Shown here: positions 8,451-16,873 of the stretch, in pieces
Layout of the letters: every line of letters begins with the position of its first letter
How positions within the stretch are numbered: position 1 is the stretch's first letter
DNA from: an uncultured Collinsella sp.
GTDB taxonomy: Bacteria; Actinomycetota; Coriobacteriia; Coriobacteriales; Coriobacteriaceae
Reading direction: 5' to 3'
DNA length: 64,000 nucleotides
Assembly (NCBI GenBank): GCA_900542905.1
Contig: UQPF01000001.1
Location: forward strand, 1-64,000
Translations under genes and position numbers: made by a program
The notes under the pieces: generated by a model
Told to the model about the DNA's origin: nothing
The model's input: only the letters and a program-made list of their open reading frames with translations
The model's database searches: none

Positions 8451-8496
8451 CGCCCTTATATCATTCCATGCTCAAACATTCTCGCTTCACAGGGCG
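8451..8496. repeat. Hairpin element family A, internally deleted copy (A0)
   Basis: It contains the left half of the family A unit (TATCATTCCATGCTC to TTCTCGCTTC) but lacks the right half. Its ends still pair: CGCCCT at 8451-8456 with AGGGCG at 8491-8496. It lies 26 bases after the glycosyltransferase stop codon. Confidence 0.65.
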
Positions 8497-8510
8497 CACT
8501 AAACCCATCC

Positions 8511-8598
8511 GTCCGGGACTCACCCATATCATTCCATGCTCAAACATTCTCGCTTCGCTGCGAAACTGCGCGTGGAACGATATGGGTGAGTCCCGGAC
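8511..8598. repeat. Hairpin element family A, copy A1
   Basis: Arms of 29 bases (8511-8539 and 8570-8598) pair with two mismatches that can form G-U pairs in RNA. They enclose a 30-base loop (8540-8569) that itself contains CGCTTCG/CTGCG. The loop is nearly identical, in inverted orientation, to the loop of A2, while the outer 20 bases of the stem are different. It codes for nothing I can recognise. Confidence 0.85.
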
Positions 8599-8639
8599 GA
8601 GAGGCTTCCTGCTTGAAAACAAATTGCAATCCGACTAGA

Positions 8640-8682
8640 AAGCCGGTGCGACAAAGGAGAAACTCCCTTGTCGCACCGGCTT
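8640..8682. terminator. Terminator between glycosyltransferase gene and dut
   Basis: AAGCCGGTGCGACAA with GGAG pairs with CTCC and TTGTCGCACCGGCTT around a three-base loop; one mismatch. It stands between the two family A hairpins in a tail-to-tail gap and could serve both directions. Confidence 0.75.
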
Positions 8683-8746
8683 ACAAATTGATTAATGATA
8701 TCAGCTTCCAGCGAAGAGGCACGGTAGTTACAAGCATGCAAACGTA

Positions 8747-8850
8747 GCTCACCCGTGGGAGGGCCCTATATATCGTCCCACGCGCAGTTTCGCAGCGCAG
8801 CGAGAATGTTTGAGCATGGGATGATATATAGGGCCCTCCCACGGGTGAGC
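8747..8850. repeat. Hairpin element family A, copy A2
   Basis: Arms of 37 bases (8747-8783 and 8814-8850) pair with only two mismatches. The loop (GCAGTTTCGC to GAATGTTTGA) is the reverse complement of the A1 loop with small changes, yet the outer stem is unrelated to that of A1 beyond ATATC. The right end is 12 bases from the dut stop codon. Confidence 0.85.
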
Positions 8851-8862
8851 GGACGGAAGCAA

Positions 8863-9306
8863 CTAAGCGACGCCGGAGGAGCCGAAGCCTCCGTTGCCTC
8901 GGTCGGTTTTGTCTAGTTCGTCTACCTCTATGAGGTTGACCGTGGGGACTTCTTGGATGACGAGTTGGGCTATGCGGTCGCCTTTGTTGATTTGGATGTT
9001 GTTGGAGGGGTCCAGGTTGATGAGGATAACCTTGAGTTCTCCTCGGTAGTGGGCGTCGATGAGGCCCGGCGTGTTAACTATAGACAGGCCCTGCTTGATG
9101 GCCAAGCCGCTGCGGGGCTGGACGAAGCCGGCGTAGCCATCGGGCAGGGCGATGGCCAGCCCAGTAGAGACCAGACGGCGTTCGAAGGGCTTCAGAACGC
9201 AGTCCTCGTTGGAGCGCAGATCCAAGCCGGCATCGGTGGGATGGGCGTATTTGGGAAGCTCGACGGTGGGGTCGAGACGCTTTATGTTGACGGTAATGCA
9301 GGACAT
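8863..9306 (-). CDS. dut: Deoxyuridine 5'-triphosphate nucleotidohydrolase (host)
   Basis: This 147-residue trimeric dUTPase hydrolyses dUTP to dUMP, keeping uracil out of DNA and feeding dTMP synthesis. All five motifs are visible: DAGLDL, PRSGLA, NTPGLIDAHYRGE, GDRIAQLV and the C-terminal RGNGGFGSSG arm. It starts five bases after nrdR, so the two form an operon linked to deoxynucleotide supply. A different dUTPase is carried by the prophage at 60513. Confidence 0.95.
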   Translation of the reverse strand: MSCITVNIKRLDPTVELPKYAHPTDAGLDLRSNEDCVLKPFERRLVSTGLAIALPDGYAGFVQPRSGLAIKQGLSIVNTPGLIDAHYRGELKVILINLDPSNNIQINKGDRIAQLVIQEVPTVNLIEVDELDKTDRGNGGFGSSGVA

Positions 9307-9310
9307 GGAA

Positions 9311-9754
9311 TCACCTTAGCTTGTCGAGCTCTTGCAGAAACTCATCGACGTCTTTGAAATCGCGGTAGACCGAGGCAAAGCGGATGTACGCCACCTTATC
9401 GATCTTGGCCAAGCGCTTGAGCACCATGTCACCCAACTCATGCGACGTGACGGCCGTCAGCGTGCGAGAGCGCAGCTCGACCTCGATATCGTCGATAATC
9501 TCATTGAGCTTCTTAGTGTCGATATCGCGCTTGATGGTGGCACGCATCAAGCCGACGAGCAGCTTATTGCGATCGAACCGCTGCTTAGTTCCGTCCGACT
9601 TAATGACCTCAATTGGGTCTTCGCATCGCTCGAACGTTGTAAAGCGGTAGTTACACGAGCAACATTCGCGACGGCGCTTAATGGTGTTATTTGACTCCTG
9701 CATACGGGAATCAACGACGCGGGTATGTGCCTTGCCGCATTTAGGACAGCGCAT
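9311..9754 (-). CDS. nrdR: Transcriptional repressor NrdR
   Basis: This 147-residue protein has an N-terminal zinc ribbon (MRCPKCGK with CCSCNYRF, residues 1-38) and an ATP-cone domain (about 49-139). NrdR senses ATP/dATP and represses ribonucleotide reductase genes at NrdR boxes. No nrd gene lies in the window. The start codon is inside a long inverted repeat that could hide it (9749-9792). It is cotranscribed with dut and possibly with the LysM gene 51 bases upstream. Confidence 0.95.
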   Translation of the reverse strand: MRCPKCGKAHTRVVDSRMQESNNTIKRRRECCSCNYRFTTFERCEDPIEVIKSDGTKQRFDRNKLLVGLMRATIKRDIDTKKLNEIIDDIEVELRSRTLTAVTSHELGDMVLKRLAKIDKVAYIRFASVYRDFKDVDEFLQELDKLR

Positions 9755-9792
9755 GGTACCTCCTCTTAAACGATAACAAGAGTACCATGCGC
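9749..9792 (-). promoter_or_regulatory. Inverted repeat covering the nrdR start codon
   Basis: GCGCATGGTAC (9749-9759, containing the nrdR start codon in reverse) pairs perfectly with GTACCATGCGC (9782-9792); TCTT/AAGA may extend the stem, leaving the GGAG ribosome site in a bulge. In mRNA this would cover the start codon. Confidence 0.5.
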
Positions 9793-9805
9793 AGCGCGAT
9801 AATGA

Positions 9806-10258
9806 TTACGAACGAGCAGGAACCTTAAGATGCGCACTGGCGGCGAGCGAACCATGCTCCAGATGATTGACGTTACGGATCATGTCGGAAGTCTCTTGCG
9901 TGGAAAGGCCTTCGATTGGATATTCCTCGGCAAGCGACCAAAGAGAATCACCAGGCTGAACGCGAATGGTCTCGTAGGTAACGTTGGAAACGGACTCGGC
10001 ATACGCGGCGTGACGAGCGCTAAAGACCGACGTAGCGAGGACAAAAAAGAGCGTGAGCGCAACGGCGACGGCAACAATCGTCGAAACCTTCAGGGCAGCG
10101 GGAGTCGGCGCGGCAACAGCATACTGAGTGCGAGCAGACTTTACGGGCAAAGGCTGATAACCGGAACGTCCACCCTTGACAACAGTAAAAGCGGGCGCGG
10201 CAGGCGTCTCGAGCTTAAGGGCGAGGTTTCCCTGGACCATATTCGTTGCGTTCATCAT
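9806..10258 (-). CDS. LysM membrane protein, YneA-like, SOS-linked
   Basis: This 150-residue protein has a cytoplasmic N-terminal segment, one membrane helix (about 56-78, VSTIVAVAVALTLFFVLATS) and an outer LysM domain (about 96-147; YETIRVQPGDSLWSLAEEY). A single-pass LysM protein divergent from lexA is the arrangement of Bacillus yneA, an SOS-induced inhibitor of cell division. Three LexA boxes lie between it and lexA, so damage induction is likely. The inhibitor role is inferred from position and domains. A second ATG at 10255 is better spaced from GAGGAG. Confidence 0.7.
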   Translation of the reverse strand: MMNATNMVQGNLALKLETPAAPAFTVVKGGRSGYQPLPVKSARTQYAVAAPTPAALKVSTIVAVAVALTLFFVLATSVFSARHAAYAESVSNVTYETIRVQPGDSLWSLAEEYPIEGLSTQETSDMIRNVNHLEHGSLAASAHLKVPARS

Positions 10259-10325
10259 GTTCTCCTCTCGCGTGTTTTGCTGAGAACAGTTTTATCAAGC
10301 CGCGCGGACAAAAATGTCTAGCGCG

Positions 10326-10395
10326 AGAACGAATGTTCGGTTATTATTATCTTCGAACAGTTGTTCCTGTCAAGCAAAATTCGAACATTTGTTTG
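10326..10395. promoter_or_regulatory. Three LexA boxes at 28-bp spacing
   Basis: Boxes are AGAAC-GAAT-GTTCG (10326-10339), CGAAC-AGTT-GTTCC (10354-10367) and CGAAC-ATTT-GTTTG (10382-10395), all near the Gram-positive consensus CGAAC-N4-GTTCG. Each starts exactly 28 bases after the last. They lie between divergent lexA and the LysM gene and would let LexA repress both. Confidence 0.85.
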
Positions 10396-10418
10396 ACATG
10401 GGTAGAGAGGATGCCCTG

Positions 10419-11063
10419 ATGGCTCGCAAAATTACCAAGCGTCAGCAGCAAATTTACGACTTCATCAAGGAATATCAGCAGGAGAAGGGTTATCCGCCCA
10501 GCGTGCGCGAGATGGCTTCTGCCGTGGGCCTATCCTCTCCCAGCACCGTGCACGCCCATCTCTCTGCCCTGGAGGCGCGCGGGCTACTCAAGCGCGATGC
10601 CACCAAACCGCGCGCCCTGGAACTCTTTAACGAGGACGGTTCCTCTGTCTCAATTTCTAAATCTGACGAGCCCACCGCACCTCGCGGAACGGTCTCGCTA
10701 CCGCTCGTTGGTCGCGTCGCGGCTGGGATTCCCATTCTGGCCGAGCAGAATATCGAAGACACTTTTACTATCCCGACCGAAATCGCCACTGATCAGGGTT
10801 CCTTTATCCTTGAGGTGCATGGGAGCTCAATGATCAATGTCGGCATCTTCAATGGAGATTACATCATCGTCCGTGAACAAAAGAGTGCCATGAACGGCGA
10901 AATTGTCGTGGCCATGATTGATGGTTCAGCGACCGTCAAGACGTTCTACAAGGAGCAGGGACGCGTACGCCTGCAGCCCGAGAATGACACCATGGAGCCT
11001 ATCTATGCAACGAATCCCATCATCTTGGGCAAAGTCGTCGGCTTAATGCGCCGGTTCTCGTAA
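10419..11063 (+). CDS. lexA: LexA repressor
   Basis: This 214-residue SOS repressor and self-cleaving protease has an N-terminal winged helix (residues 1-65; PSVREMASAVGLSS), cleavage site Ala102-Gly103 (RVAAGIP), nucleophile Ser137 (HGSSM) and general base Lys174 (ATVKTF). RecA filaments trigger cleavage. ATG 10419 is preceded by GAGAGG; an in-frame ATG at 10398 is possible. It ends TAATG, overlapping the next gene by one base. Three LexA boxes upstream imply autoregulation. Confidence 0.96.
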   Translation: MARKITKRQQQIYDFIKEYQQEKGYPPSVREMASAVGLSSPSTVHAHLSALEARGLLKRDATKPRALELFNEDGSSVSISKSDEPTAPRGTVSLPLVGRVAAGIPILAEQNIEDTFTIPTEIATDQGSFILEVHGSSMINVGIFNGDYIIVREQKSAMNGEIVVAMIDGSATVKTFYKEQGRVRLQPENDTMEPIYATNPIILGKVVGLMRRFS

Positions 11064-11767
11064 TGCAAAAACGCATCACCATCTTTGATACCGTCCGCGG
11101 GTTTACGATGATTTCAATGGCAGGTTTTCACGCTTGCTACGATCTCGCCTACCTGTACGACTGGGATATGCCCTGGTTTACCCAGACCGTCTTTCAAGAC
11201 ATCTGGCGCGCCAGCATCAGCTGGGTATTTTTGTTTATCGCGGGTTGGATGTGCACCCTTTCGCGCAACAATATCAAACGTGCCGCCAAATACGCCTTAG
11301 CAGCACTCGTCGTCTGGCTGGCAACAACACTTGTCTCAGTCGACGATTCGGTTAATTTTGGCATCATCTACTGCATGGCCGCATGTACCGGCATCGTGGC
11401 GTTGACCGATCCCGTCCTTAAGAAGATATCGGCGAGATGGGGCATGTCGCTATGCCTTGCGTTGTTCGCCCTCACCTGGAGTATCCCCAAAACGATCTAC
11501 CCTGTCCCCTACCTGGCGTGGCTGGGATTTCCGAGCCTTGGGTTTGTTTCAGGTGATTACTACCCCATCATCCCGTTTATCTTTATGTATCTTGCAGGAT
11601 ACTTCGCCGCACATATAGCGCAGGGAATCGATAAGACCGCCCTAAGCTGGGCCTACGCCAACCCCCTGCCGGCGCTCGCCAGCCTTGGACGTCATGCACT
11701 CCCCTTTTATCTGCTGCATCAACCCATTATTCTGGGCTTTTTGGAGCTCGTCTACTCGGTGCGATAA
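11063..11767 (+). CDS. DUF1624 / HGSNAT-like multi-pass membrane protein
   Basis: This 234-residue protein has about six or seven membrane helices and the opening of the family, FDTVRGFTMISMAGFHACYD, with the conserved Arg and His of heparan-alpha-glucosaminide acetyltransferase relatives. It may move an acyl group across the membrane to a sugar, but its substrate is unknown. It is translationally coupled to lexA by TAATG. Its 3' end overlaps the convergent hflX gene by 16 bases. Confidence 0.7.
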   Translation: MQKRITIFDTVRGFTMISMAGFHACYDLAYLYDWDMPWFTQTVFQDIWRASISWVFLFIAGWMCTLSRNNIKRAAKYALAALVVWLATTLVSVDDSVNFGIIYCMAACTGIVALTDPVLKKISARWGMSLCLALFALTWSIPKTIYPVPYLAWLGFPSLGFVSGDYYPIIPFIFMYLAGYFAAHIAQGIDKTALSWAYANPLPALASLGRHALPFYLLHQPIILGFLELVYSVR

Positions 11768-13041
11768 CGCTTGAGCCGCGGCGCGATACGGGCCGGCAGC
11801 TTCGCCACAATACGAACGCCGTCCTCAAGATATTCCTCGTGCAAAAGGGTTCCCTGCTCATGCACCAGCGTGATGAGGGCGCCCTCGCGATACGGGATAT
11901 CAGCAGAGAGCAACACATCGGTAGCAGCCGCCTCACGAGCAATACGGTCGACGAAATCGTCGAGTCCCTCGCCCGTCTGGGCCGAGAACAGCACGGCCTC
12001 GGGATAGCGACGACGGAAGCTCAGACGATCAACGCTATCGAGAAGATCGATTTTATTGAATACGGTCAGCGTTAAACGCTCTCCAGCGCCGATCTCATCA
12101 AGAACGCGGTCGACAGCCTCAAGCTGCCGCTCATAGTCCTCGTCAGACGCATCTACGACTTTGAGAATTAGATCGGCACCCAACACCTCGGACAGCGTCG
12201 ATTTAAAGGCATCGACCAGACCATGCGGCAGCTTTTGAATAAAGCCGACGGTATCAGTAATCGTCATGCCGCGACCGCCGGGCAGGCGATACGAACGCGT
12301 CGTCGGGTCGAGCGTAGCAAACAGCTTGTCCTGCGAAAGTACCGTAGAGCCGGTCAGGCGATTGAGCAACGTCGATTTACCGGCATTGGTATAACCGGCT
12401 AACGCGACGCGAAACGCCGGTGACTCAATGCGGCTCTTGGACTGGACATCGCGATGCTGTTCAACCTGCTTGAGCTCACGACGAAGCGCGGCAATCTTAT
12501 TGCGAATCAAGCGACGGTCAACCTCGAGCTGGCTTTCACCCTGGCCAAAGCGCGAACCGATGCCGCCGCGCGTCTGCTCCTTGGCAAGATGGCTCCACAT
12601 GCCACGCAGACGAGGCAACAGATATTGAAGCTGCGCCAGCTGCACCTGTAGACGACCCTCGCGCGTCTGGGCATGCAGGCCGAAAATATCAAGAATGAGC
12701 GCCGTGCGATCGATGATCTTAACCGGTTCGCCCACGGCCTTCTCCAGATAGGACTGCTGTGAAGGCGTCAGATCGTCGTCAAAAATAACGACATCGGCAT
12801 CCATGCGATGCACTAAGCCGCACAGCTCTTCAACCTTGCCGGAACCGATAAACGATTTAGGATAGGGTTTAACCAGTCGCTGCGACAAACGAGCAACACA
12901 CCGGGCGCCAGCCGTGTGCGCCAGGCGCTCAAGCTCATCGAGCGAGCGATCGAGCGGCCACGCATTGTCGCGCCACTCGACGCCGACAAGAATGGCACGC
13001 TCAGGCTCGGGTGCTGTGGGAACGAGGGGAAACCGGGCCAT
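11752..13041 (-). CDS. hflX: GTPase HflX
   Basis: This 429-residue ribosome-associated GTPase splits or rescues stalled 70S ribosomes. It has the N-terminal HflX domain (to about 200) and G motifs GYTNAGKST, DTVGFIQKLP and NKIDLLD in the C-terminal half. Between them is the coiled segment with GGIGSRFGQGESQLEVDRR, typical of HflX. The start codon touches the end of miaA, so miaB-miaA-hflX is one operon. Confidence 0.93.
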   Translation of the reverse strand: MARFPLVPTAPEPERAILVGVEWRDNAWPLDRSLDELERLAHTAGARCVARLSQRLVKPYPKSFIGSGKVEELCGLVHRMDADVVIFDDDLTPSQQSYLEKAVGEPVKIIDRTALILDIFGLHAQTREGRLQVQLAQLQYLLPRLRGMWSHLAKEQTRGGIGSRFGQGESQLEVDRRLIRNKIAALRRELKQVEQHRDVQSKSRIESPAFRVALAGYTNAGKSTLLNRLTGSTVLSQDKLFATLDPTTRSYRLPGGRGMTITDTVGFIQKLPHGLVDAFKSTLSEVLGADLILKVVDASDEDYERQLEAVDRVLDEIGAGERLTLTVFNKIDLLDSVDRLSFRRRYPEAVLFSAQTGEGLDDFVDRIAREAAATDVLLSADIPYREGALITLVHEQGTLLHEEYLEDGVRIVAKLPARIAPRLKRYRTE

Positions 13042-13979
13042 CAGGCAGCCTCGATGCGATGCAAGATATCCTCAACGACCTCATCGACCGTATATTCGTC
13101 CATATCGAACCACACAATACGATCGTCGCGCTTAAACCACGAAAGCTGACGCTTGGCATAGCGACGCGAACGCATCTTAATGAGTTCACGAGCCTCATCC
13201 ATAGTCATCACACCGTTAAAAGCATCAATGATTTCTTTGTAGCCAATCGCCTGCATCGAAGTGAGCGCATCTTCAAGCCCCTGGTCCATAAGGCCACGGA
13301 CCTCATCAACAAGACCCTGCTCAAACATGAGGTCAACGCGCAGGTTAATGCGCTCGTAAAGCAGCTCACGATTGCGTGTCAAGCCAAACCACAAGGCATG
13401 ATAATGCTCACATGGAACACTAAACTGTGACTTTTGCTGTGCGTAGGAAACGCCGTCATCATGCATTTCGAGCGCACGAATCACGCGGCGCACATTATGA
13501 GGATGAATGACCGCGGCAGACTCAGGATCGCGCTCGGCAAGCAGCTTATGCAGCGCTTCCTCACCAATGCGCTCGGCAAGTTCCTGATAACCCGCACGGC
13601 GATCGTCCTCAAGTTCTCCCGAGGGAAAATCCATCTCATCGAGGGCGGCCTTGAGATACAGGCCCGTACCCCCGCAAAACACCGGAAGACGTCCAGACCC
13701 GAGCAGGCGCTCAACATGCGCGCGAGCGTCTGCCTGGTAAAGCGCCGCAGAGTACGCGACGCCCGGCTCTACGATGTCAACGAGACGCAGAGGCGCCGTA
13801 CACTCATCGGGCGTCATCTTTGCGGTGCCGATATCCATACCGCGATAGATTTGCATCGCATCGCACGACAGCACTTCAGACGAAAGGCGAGCGGCCAAAC
13901 GGTCAGCGACGTCACTTTTACCAACCGCCGTCGGACCGACGATCGCAACGGCGGAAAGACCTGCCCCGGGAGAAATCAT
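13041..13979 (-). CDS. miaA: tRNA dimethylallyltransferase
   Basis: This 312-residue enzyme adds a dimethylallyl group to A37 of tRNAs that read UNN codons. P-loop GPTAVGKSD is at about 15-23, and the DAMQIYRGMDIGTAK region follows; GGTGLYLKA is also present. Its product is the substrate of MiaB, encoded just upstream with one base of overlap. Confidence 0.95.
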   Translation of the reverse strand: MISPGAGLSAVAIVGPTAVGKSDVADRLAARLSSEVLSCDAMQIYRGMDIGTAKMTPDECTAPLRLVDIVEPGVAYSAALYQADARAHVERLLGSGRLPVFCGGTGLYLKAALDEMDFPSGELEDDRRAGYQELAERIGEEALHKLLAERDPESAAVIHPHNVRRVIRALEMHDDGVSYAQQKSQFSVPCEHYHALWFGLTRNRELLYERINLRVDLMFEQGLVDEVRGLMDQGLEDALTSMQAIGYKEIIDAFNGVMTMDEARELIKMRSRRYAKRQLSWFKRDDRIVWFDMDEYTVDEVVEDILHRIEAA

Positions 13980-15355
13980 TAGCGCGGCTCACCCACAACG
14001 GAGCCTGACAAATACCACGTCTTAGCAACGTCGACGTCAACATCAACGATCTTACCGACAAGCTGGTCGATGCTATATCCCTCGGGAATGGGCGCATGAA
14101 CGGTCTGATTCTTGGGGCTCTTGCCCAGCAGCACCGCATCGTTCTTTTTACTCGTACCCTCAATGAGCGCCGGCACCACGGTATGGAGCTCACCCTGGTT
14201 GTACTCGTGCGCTGTCGTCTCGATAACCTTGACCAGACGGTTAAAGCGCTCAAGGATGACCTCGTGCGGTGTGGGATCATCAATCTCGGCGGCCGGGGTA
14301 CCAGCGCGCTTGGAGTAGATGAAGGTATAGGCCTGGGCATAGCGGACCGTCTCGGCAAGCGAGAGCGTCTGCTCAAAGTCTTCTTCAGTCTCGCCTGGGA
14401 AGCCAACGATAATGTCGGTCGAGAGCGCGATATCGGGCATACGGTTGCGAATGCGATCGACCAGGCCCAAATAGTCCTCACGTGTATAACGGCGATTCAT
14501 CTCTTTGAGGATCCGCGTCGAACCTGACTGGACGGCCAAGTGCAGCTGCGGCATAACGGCAGGCGTCTCGGCCATGGCGTCGATGGTCTCGGGCAACAGG
14601 TCCTTGGGATGCGAAGACGTAAAGAAGATGCGCTCCACACCCGTATCGCCCACGGCACGCAGCAGATCGGCAAAACGCGGCTTGCCAAACAGATCGCGAC
14701 CATATGAGTTAACGTTTTGGCCCAGCAGCGTAATCTCACGCACGCCCTGGCGCACCAAACCGGTCACCTCGTCGACAATCTCCTCGAAGGGGCGGCTCTT
14801 TTCGCGACCGCGCACGTACGGCACGATGCAGTAGGTGCAGAAATTATTGCAGCCCGTCATGATGGGCACCCAAGCGTGATACTGGGTCTCTCGATGCCAC
14901 GGCATGCTCATGGCATCCGTATCCTCATGCTCATTGGTGCGGATATGACGCTTGCCGTCAAGGAACGCCTCGGCAATGAGCTCGGCCACATGTGCGATAG
15001 AATGCGTGCCAAAGATGACATTGACGTTATCGACGTTGGTGAGCAGTCCCTCGCCATCACGCTGCGCGATGCAGCCGCCCACGGCAACCACACGCTTGCC
15101 CGAAGGCGAAGGCGGCAGGCTTTTGCAGGAATTGCACTGACCGTACAGGCGAGTATCGGCGGCCTCGCGCACGCAGCATGTCATGAAGACAACGATATCG
15201 GCATGCTCAAGATCGAGCGCCATGAGGCAACCATACGAATCGAGCAGACCGCTCACGCGCTCAGAGTCGTGCTGATTCATCTGGCAGCCAAAGGTGCGGA
15301 TAAAGTAGGTTTTACCGGCAAGAATATCGCGTACGGAACGCTGATCCATGTGCAT
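13979..15355 (-). CDS. miaB: tRNA-2-methylthio-N6-dimethylallyladenosine synthase
   Basis: This 458-residue radical SAM enzyme adds the 2-methylthio group to i6A37 in tRNA. Auxiliary cluster cysteines are at about 24, 60 and 95; the radical SAM motif CNNFCTYC is at 169-176; a TRAM domain forms the end. It starts an operon with miaA and hflX. RimO, at 21983, is its paralogue for ribosomal protein S12; the TFGCQMN opening places this one with MiaB. Confidence 0.95.
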   Translation of the reverse strand: MHMDQRSVRDILAGKTYFIRTFGCQMNQHDSERVSGLLDSYGCLMALDLEHADIVVFMTCCVREAADTRLYGQCNSCKSLPPSPSGKRVVAVGGCIAQRDGEGLLTNVDNVNVIFGTHSIAHVAELIAEAFLDGKRHIRTNEHEDTDAMSMPWHRETQYHAWVPIMTGCNNFCTYCIVPYVRGREKSRPFEEIVDEVTGLVRQGVREITLLGQNVNSYGRDLFGKPRFADLLRAVGDTGVERIFFTSSHPKDLLPETIDAMAETPAVMPQLHLAVQSGSTRILKEMNRRYTREDYLGLVDRIRNRMPDIALSTDIIVGFPGETEEDFEQTLSLAETVRYAQAYTFIYSKRAGTPAAEIDDPTPHEVILERFNRLVKVIETTAHEYNQGELHTVVPALIEGTSKKNDAVLLGKSPKNQTVHAPIPEGYSIDQLVGKIVDVDVDVAKTWYLSGSVVGEPR

Positions 15356-15394
15356 AAGTCCTAACGTTGGGGAGCGAAACGAGGCTAGCAGAAG

Positions 15395-15712
15395 CTATGC
15401 CACAGGCTTAACATCATCCATGACGACGTTATCCATAGCAGCTCGATTGATCTGGTGAACGTAGATAGAAAGGCGGATAGCCGTGCGCGACTCCCCGTTA
15501 ATGAGAATGTCGGAGAACACGGGCGCGCAGGAAATATCAAAACCGGTTGGGATCAAAAAACCGCGCGCGATGGCAACGGCCTTAATGGCCTGGTTGACAG
15601 CACCGGCGCCGACACACTGGATGTTGACGGGTACACCATCCTTGACCATGCCGGCGATGGCGCCGGCAACGGACGCGGGCGATGATTTGCTTGATACCTT
15701 CAGGCAATCCAT
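15395..15712 (-). CDS. spoVS: SpoVS-related protein (Alba-like)
   Basis: This 105-residue protein starts MDCLKVSSKSSPASVAGAIA, the strongly conserved opening of SpoVS, and continues with VNIQCVGAGAVNQAIKA. SpoVS is a small Alba-fold protein needed for normal sporulation in Bacillus but also found in many non-sporulating bacteria, probably as an RNA or DNA binder. ATG 15712 has AGGAG at the right distance. It lies near rny, as in Bacillus. No sporulation genes are seen, so a general nucleic-acid role is more likely. Confidence 0.85.
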   Translation of the reverse strand: MDCLKVSSKSSPASVAGAIAGMVKDGVPVNIQCVGAGAVNQAIKAVAIARGFLIPTGFDISCAPVFSDILINGESRTAIRLSIYVHQINRAAMDNVVMDDVKPVA

Positions 15713-15786
15713 GAAGAAACTCCTGCGTTTAAAAGTACGTTTTAACTGCAATAACTGTATCGTACCGAGAGGACTCGGTAAAGGCA

Positions 15787-16872
15787 CTATTCCTCTTTGG
15801 CAAGATCGAAGGTCACAGTGATTCGATCACGCGAAACACGAATCTTTGGGTCGCCGCAAAGGTTGAGATAGTACCTGGCGGCAAGGTCATTGAAGTCCCG
15901 CTCCACAGCACGCGAAAACTGTGCCATGTCATCCTTGGCAATACGTAGCCCGCGACGATCCTTCGCGAGATCGACAGGAGCCGGCGCATGCGAGGACGAA
16001 TCACGCTCGCGCAGCAGACGCGCGGTCACACCGCGAACGGGCTTAATCTGCCCTGCCAAAATGCGATGTGCCGTGCGCTCGGACATCCCAAGACCCAAAC
16101 CCGAGCAGATACGGATAAAGTCCTCGGCATCAGAGGCAAGGCCTAAACGATCGACAACCGGAAGCTCGCTCTCGTCATCAATAAACAGGAGACGAGACGT
16201 ATCGAGCCGACTTGACGCCTGAGCATAAAGGGTCGCGGCAATCTCAGACGGAGAACCAAGATAGACATCGCAACCACGCAGCTCCTCGAGCGCAAACTCA
16301 CAGGCAGCGCGAATAATATTATGCGGGCCGCGAGCACAGACATAACGTCCGTCCTCATCCTTGACGGCCTGGGGCCAGCTGGACTGATCGGCACGCTCAC
16401 TGAGGCGGTCGGCTGCAACGCTCACCTTAAAGGCTGAACCAAGATCGACGCCGGACGTGACCACACGGGCCTCGTCGGTGTTCTGCTTGATCGAAAACAA
16501 TGCCATGCCACGACCGTGAACGCCCCAACGGTCCATCTTCATGCTCTCGAGCTTGGAGGTAACGCGGGCATCGAAGATTCGCTCTTGCATATCCTGCGGA
16601 ACGCCCGAACCGTTATCCAGAAAGACAAGCGTGCGGACGCCATCTTCCTTGGTCGTGGCGAGATAGACCTTGTCGGCGCCGGCATCGCGAGCATTACGGA
16701 GCATTTCGATGACGATATCCTCGACATGCTGAATGTCGTGTTTTGCCTGGCGCCGCTCGGCCTCCGAAACGCGGAGGCGGACATACCCCTCGCCAAGGTT
16801 CTCCTCGACGCGAAGGTTGCCCTCCCCCGACATCGACGCGATAAATGAGATGAGCTCGTTCGCGTCGCTCAT
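15787..16872 (-). CDS. GHKL-family ATPase of unknown role
   Basis: This 361-residue protein has a Bergerat (GHKL) ATP fold: N box EMLRNARDAGA at about 54-64, G1 box DNGSGVP at about 85-91 and G2 box GVHGRGMALFSI at about 116-127. This resembles MutL/Hsp90-type ATPases more than sensor kinases, as there is no H-box domain. The C-terminal half is not recognised. It is one base from rny and 74 bases before spoVS, so the three probably share a transcript. Confidence 0.6.
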   Translation of the reverse strand: MSDANELISFIASMSGEGNLRVEENLGEGYVRLRVSEAERRQAKHDIQHVEDIVIEMLRNARDAGADKVYLATTKEDGVRTLVFLDNGSGVPQDMQERIFDARVTSKLESMKMDRWGVHGRGMALFSIKQNTDEARVVTSGVDLGSAFKVSVAADRLSERADQSSWPQAVKDEDGRYVCARGPHNIIRAACEFALEELRGCDVYLGSPSEIAATLYAQASSRLDTSRLLFIDDESELPVVDRLGLASDAEDFIRICSGLGLGMSERTAHRILAGQIKPVRGVTARLLRERDSSSHAPAPVDLAKDRRGLRIAKDDMAQFSRAVERDFNDLAARYYLNLCGDPKIRVSRDRITVTFDLAKEE

Positions 16873-16873
16873 G

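Noticed and set aside
8425..8862. Insertion sequence remnants
   Set aside because: The repeated hairpins have no transposase remnant, terminal repeats of a known type or direct target duplication.
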